A stretch of 64,000 bases of DNA from Enterobacteriaceae bacterium. Lineage in GTDB: Bacteria; Pseudomonadota; Gammaproteobacteria; Enterobacterales; Enterobacteriaceae. The notes beneath the pieces are model-generated. The model saw only the letters and a program-made list of their open reading frames with translations. It had not been told where the DNA came from and ran no database searches. The position numbers and the translations under genes were made by a program. The DNA is taken from contig JAIRVT010000050.1 of the NCBI GenBank assembly GCA_031253755.1, forward strand, positions 27,785 to 91,784, read 5' to 3'. Below, piece after piece: positions 16,800 through 27,713 of this stretch (positions are counted from its first letter, which is position 1; each line of letters starts with the position of its first letter).

Positions 16800-18005
16800 T
16801 TAATGCCGGCTAATAATGACTGACTCAAGTTTCTTCTGGTTGAATTGACGGTGAAGAGCATAAATCGTGATCAATCCCGTCGTTCCCAATATCATCCAGG
16901 GCAGTTGGGGCACGTTCATGGCATGGCCCATGTCATAAAACCAGCCTCCGCCAGTATAGCCGAGCACACCACCCAGAGCTAACCCCAGGCGACTGAACCC
17001 CATATAACTGCCCCGCGCACGCGGGTCAACCAGTTCAGCACTGAGCATTTCACGGGCCGGTTCAGCGGTCACAGTACCCAGATAGAACAACGCAATCAAA
17101 ACAAACAGAATATGTAATTGGCTGATCCAGCCGATAGGAAACATGCACAGGCTCATCAAAAATAAACCGATCATCAACCGCTGCTCTAAGCGGAAATGCT
17201 TTTCACTCCAGCGTGCAATAGGATAAAGCAGTGTCAGGGAAATCGTCGCTTCAATGGCATACATCCATTTAACGGCGGTATGGCTGCCGGAAATTTCATG
17301 GATAATGATCGGGAACATCAGCATGACTTGCACTGATAAGATAAAATACCCCGTCAGGGTCAGCACATAATAAAAGAACCGCCGATCTTTAATGACCCTT
17401 GCCATACCTTCTTTGATAGGGGCACGGATAGTTGAAATACGGTATGCCGGCAGCAACCAGGCATTAAATATGGCGGCTAATACAAAAATAGCCGCGCCTA
17501 TCCAGCAAACGAGATGAAAATCGTATTGTAATAACCAGCTGCCAATGAGTGCTCCAATTACCGCACCTGCGCTGTCCTGCATAAGCAGAATTGAATAAAA
17601 GCGCCCGCGTTCATGAGGACGGGTCAGCTTAATAATCAGTGCAGCCCGTGGTGGATCGAACAAAACGCCGCCAAGCGCAGACAGGATACAGGAAAGTATG
17701 AGTATCCACGGTTCAGAAGCCAACGCCATCAGGGCAAAGCCTAATGAACGCAGTAACATGCCGATGACAATCATAGGCTTGGCGCCAAATTTATCAGCAA
17801 TGGCGCCGCCAAAGATCCCCAACCCTTGTTGAACGAGCTGGCGGGTTCCTAAGGCGAAGCCGACGATAACGGCTGCCCAGCCCAATTGTTCGACAAACCG
17901 AATTGAAATTAATGGAAAAACAACAAAAAAGCCCAATACGACCAGCAGATTATCGAACAATAAAAAATATTTACCTAAACTGCGAGCCTGTGAAACCAAT
18001 GACAT
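16800..18005 (-). CDS. mdtH: MFS multidrug transporter MdtH
   Basis: A 401-residue protein, the length of E. coli MdtH (402), with twelve membrane helices. The start [26 protein letters not shown] matches the MdtH family. A motif-A-like loop ([14 protein letters not shown], about residues 60-73) marks the major facilitator fold. MdtH is linked to quinolone efflux in E. coli. It is divergent from rimJ as in E. coli, with a 15-base palindrome and half of an intergenic repeat in between. Confidence 0.93.
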   Translation of the reverse strand: MSLVSQARSLGKYFLLFDNLLVVLGFFVVFPLISIRFVEQLGWAAVIVGFALGTRQLVQQGLGIFGGAIADKFGAKPMIVIGMLLRSLGFALMALASEPWILILSCILSALGGVLFDPPRAALIIKLTRPHERGRFYSILLMQDSAGAVIGALIGSWLLQYDFHLVCWIGAAIFVLAAIFNAWLLPAYRISTIRAPIKEGMARVIKDRRFFYYVLTLTGYFILSVQVMLMFPIIIHEISGSHTAVKWMYAIEATISLTLLYPIARWSEKHFRLEQRLMIGLFLMSLCMFPIGWISQLHILFVLIALFYLGTVTAEPAREMLSAELVDPRARGSYMGFSRLGLALGGVLGYTGGGWFYDMGHAMNVPQLPWMILGTTGLITIYALHRQFNQKKLESVIISRH

Positions 18006-18065
18006 TTCGCACCATTAAGATATGAGAAAATACAGATGAAATTTTTTAATATTTTGAACGTAATT

Positions 18066-18080
18066 CTATCTTTAAGATAG
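18066..18080. promoter_or_regulatory. Palindrome in the mdtH-rimJ divergent region
   Basis: CTATCTTTAAGATAG is a 7-1-7 perfect inverted repeat about 60 bases before the mdtH start. It could be an operator; no known regulator motif is recognised. Confidence 0.35.
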
Positions 18081-18124
18081 AGGGGGGTTAGATGATATTT
18101 TTTTATCGTAAAACAAGACTATTA

Positions 18125-18150
18125 TATACCCGTCGTCTTTCAAGCTGCCT
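18125..18150. repeat. Half copy of the palindromic intergenic repeat
   Basis: TATACCCGTCGTCTTTCAAG followed by CTGCCT, the left end only; no matching right end is found before rimJ. Confidence 0.55.
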
Positions 18151-18247
18151 CTTTGTTAACGATAAATTATTTAGGCTCGTTATCTTTCAATACTCATTTT
18201 TACGCCTTATTTTTTAAAACCAAGCAATGGCAATAACAGGAGAAGGC

Positions 18248-18820
18248 ATGTTTAGTTATCGATCTACATCGCCTAAAGTTCGTTTTATTACGGATAGAAT
18301 GGTGGTTCGTCTTGTTTATGAGCGTGATGCTTATCGTTTGGCAGAATATTACACAGAAAATAAAGATTTTCTTAAGCCGTGGGAGCCAACGAGAGACAGT
18401 AGCTTTTATCAACCATCAGGCTGGACACACAAACTGAGTTATATCACAGAGCTGCAACGGCAGAATTTAACGTATAATTTCGTCCTGCTGGATCCTGATG
18501 AGCATGAAATCATGGGGGTGGCAAATTTCACCAATATTGTTCGTGGTGCGTTTCATTCCTGCTATCTCGGTTATTCTTTGGCGGAGAAAATACAGGGGCA
18601 GGGGGTAATGTATGAAGCGTTACAGCCGGTTATCCGCTATATGCAGCGTCACCAGAAGATGCACCGAATTATGGCTAACTATATGCCACATAACCAACGA
18701 AGCGGGAATTTACTCAAGAAGCTGAATTTTGAACAAGAAGGTTATGCCAGAAAATATTTAATGATAGATGGCATCTGGCAAGACCATGTTCTGACCGCAC
18801 TGATTGATGAAAATTGGTAA
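18248..18820 (+). CDS. rimJ: Ribosomal protein uS5 N-acetyltransferase RimJ
   Basis: A 190-residue GNAT acetyltransferase that acetylates the N-terminal alanine of ribosomal protein S5. The frame can be opened at 18227, but the ATG at 18248 is chosen because AGGAG lies 8 bases upstream and the resulting N-terminus [13 protein letters not shown] matches E. coli RimJ. The acetyl-CoA binding region is visible as [16 protein letters not shown] followed by [13 protein letters not shown]. In E. coli rimJ is followed by yceH and mviM; here murJ follows directly. Confidence 0.95.
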   Translation: MFSYRSTSPKVRFITDRMVVRLVYERDAYRLAEYYTENKDFLKPWEPTRDSSFYQPSGWTHKLSYITELQRQNLTYNFVLLDPDEHEIMGVANFTNIVRGAFHSCYLGYSLAEKIQGQGVMYEALQPVIRYMQRHQKMHRIMANYMPHNQRSGNLLKKLNFEQEGYARKYLMIDGIWQDHVLTALIDENW

Positions 18821-18918
18821 AAAGCGGGTGATTGCTTTACGCTTTTGCATCCATTTCAAATAAAAACGCTTAACGCTCATTTTTTTATAAAAATAGCTAC
18901 AGAATAGTCAAACAATAT

Positions 18919-20457
18919 ATGAACTTATTAAAATCACTGGCAGCGGTCAGTTCAATGACGATGTTTTCCCGTGTGCTGGGTTTCATCCGTGATGCGATCA
19001 TTGCGCGCATATTTGGCGCAGGAATGGCAACAGATGCCTTCTTTGTTGCGTTCAAATTACCTAACTTGTTGCGCCGCATTTTTGCCGAGGGCGCTTTTTC
19101 GCAGGCTTTTGTTCCCATTCTTGCGGAATACAAAAATCAACAGGGCGAAGAAGCAACGCGTACTTTTATTGCCTATATTTCAGGCATGTTGACGCTGATC
19201 CTTGCGGTGGTCACCGTGCTGGGCATTATCGCTGCGCCTTGGGTCATTTATGTGACAGCGCCGGGTTTTACCGATACACCTGATAAGTTTGTTCTCACCC
19301 GTGACCTGCTCAGGATCACGTTTCCCTATATTTTTCTGATATCACTGGCATCACTGGCAGGGGCGATTCTTAATACCTGGAACCGTTTTTCTGTGCCCGC
19401 TTTTGCACCCACTTTGCTGAATATCAGCATGATTGCTTTTGCCCTGTTTGTAGCGCCTTATTGCCATCCGCCGGTGATGGCATTGGGATGGGCCGTGATT
19501 GTCGGAGGCATTCTGCAACTGGCCTATCAGCTTCCTCATCTGAAAAAAATAGGCATGTTAGTCTTGCCACGGGTTTCTTTCCGTGACAGTGGCGTCTGGC
19601 GTGTGATCCGTCAGATGGGACCCGCGATTCTGGGTGTGTCAGTGAGCCAAATTTCGTTGATTATCAATACCATTTTTGCTTCATTTCTGGTTTCTGGCTC
19701 TGTGTCGTGGATGTATTACGCAGATCGTTTAATGGAATTACCCTCTGGAGTATTGGGCGTAGCATTAGGCACTATTTTACTGCCTTCTCTGGCGAAAAGT
19801 TTTTCCAGCGGGAATCATGAAGAATACCGGAAATTAATGGACTGGGGATTGCGCCTCTGCTTTCTGCTGGCATTACCGTGCGCGGTTGCATTGGGTATTT
19901 TGGCGGAGCCATTAACGGTATCACTCTTTCAGTATGGTCATTTTTCTGCTTTTGATGCAGCAATGACACAGCGCGCGCTGATTGCCTATTGTTTCGGTTT
20001 GATGGGATTGATTGTGGTTAAAGTTCTGGCACCGGGTTTCTATTCCCGTCAGGATATTAAAACGCCTGTTAAAATTGCGATTGTCACATTGATTCTGACT
20101 CAATTGATGAATCTGGCTTTTATTGGCCCACTGAAACATGCCGGGCTAGCGCTTTCCATTGGTTTGGCGGCGTGTTTCAACGCTTCCATGCTTTACTGGC
20201 AATTACGCAAGCGTGAGATATTTAAGCCATTGGCCGGGTGGACTGTTTTCTTGCTGAAATTGCTGGTGGCAATTGCTGTTATGGTGGGTGTTTTGCTGGC
20301 GATGTTGTGGATTATGCCTTCGTGGGAGCAGGGCAATATGGCATTGCGCCTGCTGCGATTAATGGGGGTTGTCATTGCGGGTGCCGGTAGCTATTTTGCT
20401 GCATTAGCCTTAATGGGTTTCCGTCTGAAAGATTTTGCTCATCGCGGGTTATCATAA
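18919..20457 (+). CDS. murJ: Lipid II flippase MurJ
   Basis: A 512-residue polytopic membrane protein, equal in size to E. coli MurJ (511), with about fourteen membrane helices. It flips lipid II across the inner membrane for peptidoglycan synthesis. The start [22 protein letters not shown] and the loop [20 protein letters not shown] are diagnostic, and functional arginines such as [13 protein letters not shown] are present. It lies 98 bases after rimJ and has its own terminator downstream. Confidence 0.97.
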   Translation: MNLLKSLAAVSSMTMFSRVLGFIRDAIIARIFGAGMATDAFFVAFKLPNLLRRIFAEGAFSQAFVPILAEYKNQQGEEATRTFIAYISGMLTLILAVVTVLGIIAAPWVIYVTAPGFTDTPDKFVLTRDLLRITFPYIFLISLASLAGAILNTWNRFSVPAFAPTLLNISMIAFALFVAPYCHPPVMALGWAVIVGGILQLAYQLPHLKKIGMLVLPRVSFRDSGVWRVIRQMGPAILGVSVSQISLIINTIFASFLVSGSVSWMYYADRLMELPSGVLGVALGTILLPSLAKSFSSGNHEEYRKLMDWGLRLCFLLALPCAVALGILAEPLTVSLFQYGHFSAFDAAMTQRALIAYCFGLMGLIVVKVLAPGFYSRQDIKTPVKIAIVTLILTQLMNLAFIGPLKHAGLALSIGLAACFNASMLYWQLRKREIFKPLAGWTVFLLKLLVAIAVMVGVLLAMLWIMPSWEQGNMALRLLRLMGVVIAGAGSYFAALALMGFRLKDFAHRGLS

Positions 20458-20510
20458 TCTTTTTTGATCAGCGATTAGTTAATAGTTAATGGTTAATAGT
20501 TAATAAACTG

Positions 20511-20538
20511 CCCAATGGCTATTGGGTGGTTTTATTTT
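20511..20538 (+). terminator. Terminator after murJ
   Basis: CCCAAT-GGCT-ATTGGG followed by a T-rich tail ending in TTTTTTT. The tail runs into the end of the convergent orphan gene. Just upstream, TTAATAG/TTAATGG is repeated several times (20476-20506). Confidence 0.75.
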
Positions 20539-21068
20539 TTTCTATTTTTATCTATGTTATTAATACAATCATATTTCATCTTTTTTTCTTCAATACTTAA
20601 AGGATAAACACGAATATTGCGTGTGTTATTGAAAGTCAGTGTGTTTGGTGTATTCATTCTTTGGAAAGTATTATTTCTTTCACTATAATTAGCAACGGCT
20701 ATGCGGAATTGACGGTATTGATTCACTCTTTTAGATGTGTCGAGTCTCAATTGAGGAAGAATATGATTTCTGTATATATCAAGACTAATGTCAACTGAGT
20801 GCGAATACAAAGTATATATTTTAGGTATATTTCCATGCCAATGACATGTTTCTATTTGTTTTTCAGGTTGAAATCCCAAGTTCATCAATAAATCATTGAT
20901 ATCGTAATTATCCCAGGTATGTCGTTGTTTTCGGTTGGCTAATAGATTGTCAGTCCATTTAACTTTAAGAGTTAAGTGTAGTTTGAATTCGGTATTTAGA
21001 GCGTATGGATATATTTTTCCTGTAGTAATAAGATAATTGAAAAAATCATTTAAAATATGATTTGTCAT
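20532..21068 (-). CDS. Hypothetical protein
   Basis: A 178-residue protein I do not recognise. It has no signal peptide or membrane segment, is rich in Asn, Tyr and Arg/Lys (basic overall), and has an AT-rich coding sequence unlike the flanking murJ and argS. GGAG is present about 7 bases upstream of the ATG, supporting translation. It sits between murJ and argS with an intergenic repeat behind its promoter, a typical place for a recently acquired orphan. Confidence 0.55.
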   Translation of the reverse strand: MTNHILNDFFNYLITTGKIYPYALNTEFKLHLTLKVKWTDNLLANRKQRHTWDNYDINDLLMNLGFQPEKQIETCHWHGNIPKIYTLYSHSVDISLDIYRNHILPQLRLDTSKRVNQYRQFRIAVANYSERNNTFQRMNTPNTLTFNNTRNIRVYPLSIEEKKMKYDCINNIDKNRKK

Positions 21069-21120
21069 ATAATCTCCTGATTATATTTTAAATTTATAAT
21101 CCGAAATATGATGTTAGGAT

Positions 21121-21178
21121 TTATATTCCTCTACTGAGCGGGGAAATATAATACGTATTTTAAGTTGGCGTTGGTATA
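21121..21178. repeat. Palindromic intergenic repeat, truncated copy
   Basis: Shares the inner GAGCGGGGAAATATAATACG segment and the right end (AAGTTGGCGTTGGTATA) with copies near 11123, 33173 and 35955. The left end is not recognisable. Confidence 0.5.
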
Positions 21179-21289
21179 TTAATTTATAATAATTCAATCA
21201 TTCTTAAATAAAATGTTATGGGAATATGTATTTCAGCAAAATAGCTGGCATAAGAGGGTTATCTTACACCAGCATTAGAATTAAATAAA

Positions 21290-23020
21290 TTACATTCTTT
21301 CTACAGTCTGAATACCCAGCGTATCAAGGCCTTGCTTCAATGTTTTTGCCGTCAGCAATGCTAATTTCAACCGGCTCTGGCGTAATTCTTCATTTTCCGC
21401 ATTCAGGATCGGGCAATGTTCATAAAACCCGGAGAACAGGCCAGCCAGATCATACAAATAGGCGCACATAACATGCGGCGTTCCTTCACGGGCAACAGTC
21501 AGGATTGTTTCTTCAAACTGTAACAAACGTGTTGCCAGTGTTTGCTCGCGTTCTTCATTCAGAACGACAGGCAGGGTCAGGCTGCTTTCATTAATATTGG
21601 CACGTTTGAAGATAGAAGAAACACGGGTGTAAGCATACTGCATATAGGGCGCGGTATTGCCTTCGAAAGCCAGCATATTATCCCAGTCAAACACGTAATC
21701 AGTGGTGCGGCTTTTGGAAAGGTCAGCATATTTCACGGCTCCGATACCGACCGCTTCGATCACTTTTTTCAGCTCGTCTTCCGGCATATCCGGGTTTTTC
21801 TCGCGGATCAGGGCATCGGCGCGTTCAATCGCTTCATCCAGTAAATCAGATAATTTCACTGTGCCACCGGCGCGGGTTTTGAAGGGCTTGCCATCTTTGC
21901 CCAGCATCATACCGAACATATGGTGTTCCAGTGACATCGATTCAGGAATGTAACCGGCTTTCCGTACAATAGTCCAAGCCTGAATTAAATGTTGGTGCTG
22001 ACGCGAATCAATATAGTAGAGAACACGTTCCGCATTGAGCACTTCATGGCGGTATTTTGCACAGGCGATATCTGTCGTGGTGTAAAGGTAGCCACCGTCT
22101 TTCTTCTGGATGATAACGCCCATCGGTTCACCTTCTTTATTTTTGAATTCATCAAGGTAAACCACGGTTGCGCCATCACTTTCAACGGCAATGTTACGCT
22201 GTTTCAGATCAGCGACAATTCCCGGCAGCATATCGTTATACAGGCTTTCACCCATCACATCTTTTTCTGTCAGCGTGACATTTAACCGCTGATAGGTTGC
22301 CTGATTCTGTGACATGGTGATATCAACCAATTTGCGCCACATAGTACGGCAATATTCATCACCGCCTTGCAGTTTGACCACATAGTTACGGGCGCGCACG
22401 GCAAATTCTTCATCTTCGTCGTAATTTTTCTTGGCTTCGCGGTAGAACTCTTCCAGATCCGCCAATGCCATGTCGCTGGCATTTTCATTCTGCATTTTTT
22501 CCAGATAGGCAATCAGCATCCCGAACTGGGTTCCCCAATCACCGAGATGGTTGGCGCGGATAACCTTATGGCCGAGGAATTCCAGCGTACGTGCAGCGGC
22601 ATCGCCAATGATGGTCGAACGGATATGACCAATGTGCATCTGTTTCGCCACATTGGGCGCAGAGTAATCGATAACAATCGTTTGTGGTTCTACAGGCGCG
22701 ATGCCCAATTTTTCTGCCGCCAGTGCTTGCTCGATATTGGCGGCGACCCACGCATTATCCAGAAAAATATTGATAAAACCGGGGCCGGCGATTTCGATTT
22801 TGCTGGCAATTCCTTGCAGATCGAGCAAATTGACGGCTTTTTCTGCCAGTTGCCGGGGAGGGATACCCATTTTTTTAGCCGCCGCCATGACACCATTTGC
22901 CTGATAGTCACCAAATTGAGCTTTTGCAGATTGACGAACGTGAGCCTCACTATCGGCTGGCGCACCAGCTGCAATCAGCGCACTACTGATTTTTTCTGAA
23001 AGAATAGCCTGTATATTCAC
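21290..23020 (-). CDS. argS: Arginyl-tRNA synthetase
   Basis: A 576-residue class I aminoacyl-tRNA synthetase (E. coli ArgS 577) that charges tRNA-Arg. The N-terminal Add-1 domain (residues 1-110) recognises the tRNA D-loop. The HIGH motif is seen in [13 protein letters not shown] (about residue 128), and the C-terminal anticodon-binding DALR domain begins near residue 455 and ends in VERM, as usual. In E. coli argS lies beside cutC; here an approximately 9-kb insertion separates them. Confidence 0.97.
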   Translation of the reverse strand: MNIQAILSEKISSALIAAGAPADSEAHVRQSAKAQFGDYQANGVMAAAKKMGIPPRQLAEKAVNLLDLQGIASKIEIAGPGFINIFLDNAWVAANIEQALAAEKLGIAPVEPQTIVIDYSAPNVAKQMHIGHIRSTIIGDAAARTLEFLGHKVIRANHLGDWGTQFGMLIAYLEKMQNENASDMALADLEEFYREAKKNYDEDEEFAVRARNYVVKLQGGDEYCRTMWRKLVDITMSQNQATYQRLNVTLTEKDVMGESLYNDMLPGIVADLKQRNIAVESDGATVVYLDEFKNKEGEPMGVIIQKKDGGYLYTTTDIACAKYRHEVLNAERVLYYIDSRQHQHLIQAWTIVRKAGYIPESMSLEHHMFGMMLGKDGKPFKTRAGGTVKLSDLLDEAIERADALIREKNPDMPEDELKKVIEAVGIGAVKYADLSKSRTTDYVFDWDNMLAFEGNTAPYMQYAYTRVSSIFKRANINESSLTLPVVLNEEREQTLATRLLQFEETILTVAREGTPHVMCAYLYDLAGLFSGFYEHCPILNAENEELRQSRLKLALLTAKTLKQGLDTLGIQTVERM

Positions 23021-23314
23021 AGTGTTACCTTAAGTTACGCGCTAAAAAATAGGCATTGTTATCCCTATCGCCTTTCAGGTATGGGCTGAAATCAATAGGA
23101 GATAGAACGCAGCATTTTCAAGCGCGCGGGTTATGAGTTATGGGTTATAAAAGAAAAATAAGCGGGTTTATATCATATTCAATACACTGGATGCTACTGT
23201 CAGTCTTGTGTCAAGCGGCGGCTTTTGATGCCAAAAATTGCTAACAGTGCCCCCAGCCCCTCACGAGATAAAATGACAATACAATTTACATTGATATGAA
23301 TCAGAATAGCAGGC

Positions 23315-24235
23315 TTATATCGGGAATAGAGAAAAACCATTATTCATAGCCATAACCCAAGTAATTAAGGTTCTCAGTGGCGCAGGAATATGTTTACGGC
23401 TTGGATAATAAATACAGAAATTAGCGGAAGGATAGTGATCATCAGGGAGCAAACGAATGAGTCTTCCTGCTTTCAGGTGCTCATTCACAAGCGGTTCATA
23501 AACAAAAGCAATGCCTAAACCAGCTTCCGCAGCCTGAAGCATGGCGGTATCAGAATCTACCACTAAATCCCCTTTGACATTTATTTCAGTGATACCCCCT
23601 TGCGTATCAAGAAACTCCCAACGGTAAATTTCGCCGGAGGGAAAGCATCGGTTAATACAGCGGAAATTAATCAAATCTTTTACCGAATCCGGCGTCCGGT
23701 TATTTTTTATAAACTCAGGGCTGGCAACGGGCACAAGGCTCAATTTAGGTCCGAAAGGAATGGCAATCATGTCTTTTGGTACATCCTGAATATAACGAAT
23801 ACCTGCATCAAACCCGGATTCAATAATGTTGATTTTTTTGTCTGTTGCAAATAATTCCAGCGTAATATCGGGATAGTTTTTTTTGAAGGCCAATAAATAA
23901 TCCTGAAAAAAGAGTTCAAGCACTATCCGAGGCATATTTATCCTGATACTCCCTTCAGGTGTTGCCTTATGATCATTAAGGGTATCGATGGCACGGTTGA
24001 AGTCATCGAATATCGGTATGATTTTGGTTAAAAATGCCTCGCCAATGACGGTCAAAGAAAGGCTACGAGTAGAACGGTTCAAAAGCCTGACGCCCAATTT
24101 TTCTTCAAGATGATTGATGGCATTGGTCAGAGAGGGAGGCGAAAGATTCAATTCTTTCGCCGCTTTTCGGAAACTGCCATGTTGCACAATGAGCATGAAT
24201 ATCTTGATTTGTTGCAGGTCAGGCATATTTTTCAT
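23315..24235 (-). CDS. LysR-family transcriptional regulator
   Basis: A 306-residue regulator with the LysR helix-turn-helix at about residues 6-65 (GSFRKAAKELNLSPPSLTNAI, then LEEKLGVRLLNRSTRSLSLT), followed by a periplasmic-binding-protein-like effector domain. It is divergent from the aldo/keto reductase at 24336 with a 100-base gap, the usual layout for a LysR protein controlling its neighbour. It may govern the whole eight-gene rightward run. The effector is unknown. Confidence 0.9.
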   Translation of the reverse strand: MKNMPDLQQIKIFMLIVQHGSFRKAAKELNLSPPSLTNAINHLEEKLGVRLLNRSTRSLSLTVIGEAFLTKIIPIFDDFNRAIDTLNDHKATPEGSIRINMPRIVLELFFQDYLLAFKKNYPDITLELFATDKKINIIESGFDAGIRYIQDVPKDMIAIPFGPKLSLVPVASPEFIKNNRTPDSVKDLINFRCINRCFPSGEIYRWEFLDTQGGITEINVKGDLVVDSDTAMLQAAEAGLGIAFVYEPLVNEHLKAGRLIRLLPDDHYPSANFCIYYPSRKHIPAPLRTLITWVMAMNNGFSLFPI

Positions 24236-24308
24236 TGTTAATTTCTCTCTAATACTGCATTCACTTTATGTTAATAGTGCTGAATGTAAAAGCAGGCTAT
24301 ACCTTTAA

Positions 24309-25334
<1,026 letters not shown>

Positions 25335-25386
25335 TTACCGGTTGTAAATTATTCCGTCAATTCTGGCAGGAAATGAGGTTTATATC

Positions 25387-26550
25387 ATGACGTTATCTAC
25401 TTCCCGTAGAGTAGGCATGCCAACCGCTGTGTATGCCTTGTCTGTAGGTTCATTCGGTATTGGAACGACAGAATTCGTTATTATGGGTGTTTTGCTTGAT
25501 ATTGCCCGGGATTTTCATATTTCCATCACATTGGCTGCTTATTCAATCACTGCGTATGCGTTTGGTGTTGTGATTGGAGCACCACTAATTACCTCATTTC
25601 TTAGCCAATATAATAAAAAATATTCGCTCATTCTTCTGATGATTATTTTCACTGCTGGAAATTTCTGGTGCGGTATATCAGGAAATATTACGACGTTGAT
25701 TATAGCCAGAATTATCACGGCCTTTGCACATGCCGCATTCTTTGGCATCAGCTCTGTCTATGCATCGGAACTGGCTGCGCCCGATAAAAGAGCTTCTGCG
25801 GTATCGGCCGTATTTCTCGGTGCTACGCTAGCCAATATTATGGGCGTTCCTCTCGGTACATGGATCGGTCAACTTTTGGGCTGGCGTTATACATTTTTCA
25901 TGGTAACAATTATTGGCCTATTATCGGCATTATCAGTCATATTCTTTGTTCCAAATCATCAGGCTACAGGGATAAAAAAAATAAATGTTGTTGATGAATT
26001 AAAAATTATCATTCAGGAAAAAGTATTTAAAAGTCTGATAATTACAGCATTGGGTTTTTCTGGCGTATTTTCCGCATTCACCTATATCTCACCTATGCTG
26101 AAAGATGTCACACAAATGAATGAAAAGTTCATCCCATCTGTGTTGGTATTATTTGGTATCGGTATGGTTATAGGGAATCACATCGGCGGGAAACTCACGG
26201 ATAAAGGAACACGTAAAGCACTCATTATTACATTGTCGTTCCTCATTGTAGTGCTTTGCCTGTTCCCGGTAGCGATGTTACACACCGTATCAGCTTGTGT
26301 GGCGGTCTTTTTACTGGGAATGGCTATGTTTTCTACAATTCCCCCGTTGCAAGTTCAGGCGTTAGACAGTAGTAAAACATCAAAAAGCATGGTGTCCTCT
26401 TGTAATATCGCTGCATTTAACCTTGGTAATGCGGCAGGTGCTTGGCTTGGAGGGCTATTGCTTGCATACGGCGTCTCTCTTTCTCATGTTCCACTGGCTG
26501 GTGCTTTTATGACAGCAATCGGACTCATCATTGCATATGTAACTTTATAA
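25387..26550 (+). CDS. MFS transporter, AraJ/PbuE-like
   Basis: A 387-residue major facilitator with twelve hydrophobic segments. The start (SVGSFGIGTTEFVIMGVL) is typical of the AraJ/YdhP/PbuE branch of the DHA1 family, which exports sugars, purines or drugs. It lies 52 bases after the aldo/keto reductase and 26 bases before the next one. In context it may export the product of the neighbouring pathway; the substrate cannot be read from sequence. Confidence 0.87.
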   Translation: MTLSTSRRVGMPTAVYALSVGSFGIGTTEFVIMGVLLDIARDFHISITLAAYSITAYAFGVVIGAPLITSFLSQYNKKYSLILLMIIFTAGNFWCGISGNITTLIIARIITAFAHAAFFGISSVYASELAAPDKRASAVSAVFLGATLANIMGVPLGTWIGQLLGWRYTFFMVTIIGLLSALSVIFFVPNHQATGIKKINVVDELKIIIQEKVFKSLIITALGFSGVFSAFTYISPMLKDVTQMNEKFIPSVLVLFGIGMVIGNHIGGKLTDKGTRKALIITLSFLIVVLCLFPVAMLHTVSACVAVFLLGMAMFSTIPPLQVQALDSSKTSKSMVSSCNIAAFNLGNAAGAWLGGLLLAYGVSLSHVPLAGAFMTAIGLIIAYVTL

Positions 26551-26576
26551 TTCCTTTAAGATAAGTGAGTAAAAAT

Positions 26577-27641
26577 ATGAAATACCGATATTTAGGTTCT
26601 ACAGGGCTATCCGTTTCCGAATTATGTTTCGGTGCTATGACTTTTGGTGAAAAAGGTGCTTTTTTGGGAGCACCGGATCGTAACTGGTCGGAATTTGGCG
26701 TTGTTCCCGAAAAAACAGCATATGACCTTGTATTAAAAGCACTGGATGCCGGGATTAATTTCTTTGATACCGCTGATTGTTATAAAAATGGACAAGGTGA
26801 AGAATTATTAGGTAATGCACTGAAAGGTAAACGACACCAAGTTATCATCGGCACAAAAGGCCGCTGGCAGACTGATCCAAATCCTAATTCACTCGGTGCA
26901 TCCCGTTACCATATCATCAATGCTGTCGAGTTGAGTTTAAAACATCTTAATACTGATTATATTGATATTTATCATTTGCATGGTTTTGATCCTCGGACGT
27001 CATTGGAAGACACACTGCGGACATTAGATAATCTGGTTCGTGACGGAAAAATTCGCTATATCGGTGTATCAAACTACGCCGCCTGGCAATTGATGAAAGC
27101 CTTAGGGATTTCTGAACGCCTTAGTCTGGAAAAATTTTGTGTATATCAGGGGTATTACAATATCGCTGCACGGGAACTAGAGCACGAAATTATCCCGTTA
27201 AGCGTCGATCAAAACATCGGAATCACAGTATGGAGCCCACTCGCCGGGGGATTTTTGACAGGTAAGTATCCACGAAATCAGGCATACCCAGAAGATAGCC
27301 GATTATCAAATATGACTCCATTTGAATCTGCCCCTATCGCTAACCGAGAGCAAGCATATCAGACACTGGATGCCATGCATGAAATTGCACAGCAACATAA
27401 TGCCAGTATCGCTCAGGTAGCACTAAACTGGTTGCTTACTCGTCCAGGGATCACCTCACTTGTGATTGGCGCGACAAAAATGACTCAGCTTGAAGACAAT
27501 ATTGCCGCATTTTCCTGGGAGCTTAGTTCGGAGGAAATCAATATGCTTAATAAAGTTAGCGAAAAAGAAAAACCATATCCATACTGGCATATTTGTAATG
27601 TCGCCAGTGATCGTCGGATTAAAGGTGATATTTATCCATAG
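26577..27641 (+). CDS. Aldo/keto reductase, potassium-channel beta-subunit-like
   Basis: A 354-residue aldo/keto reductase of the YajO/Kv-beta type. Catalytic residues are Asp and Tyr in FFDTADCYKNGQG, Lys in IIGTKGRW, and His in YHLHGFDP. The start MKYRYLGSTGLSVSELCFG matches the family; a GTG 12 bases upstream (26565) is in frame but gives a non-homologous tail. It could reduce a ketone or aldehyde intermediate of the downstream AfsA-type pathway, which is inference from position only. Confidence 0.88.
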   Translation: MKYRYLGSTGLSVSELCFGAMTFGEKGAFLGAPDRNWSEFGVVPEKTAYDLVLKALDAGINFFDTADCYKNGQGEELLGNALKGKRHQVIIGTKGRWQTDPNPNSLGASRYHIINAVELSLKHLNTDYIDIYHLHGFDPRTSLEDTLRTLDNLVRDGKIRYIGVSNYAAWQLMKALGISERLSLEKFCVYQGYYNIAARELEHEIIPLSVDQNIGITVWSPLAGGFLTGKYPRNQAYPEDSRLSNMTPFESAPIANREQAYQTLDAMHEIAQQHNASIAQVALNWLLTRPGITSLVIGATKMTQLEDNIAAFSWELSSEEINMLNKVSEKEKPYPYWHICNVASDRRIKGDIYP

Positions 27642-27713
27642 CTGATAATAATTTTATTAAAGAAATAATATATATCCGTATGCTCTCAACAGGACATGTT
27701 AGAGGTATTTACC

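Noticed and set aside
22367..22999. A 210-residue plus-strand frame opposite argS
   Set aside because: It lies entirely within the conserved argS coding sequence, has no ribosome site or recognisable domain, and is a shadow of argS codon use.
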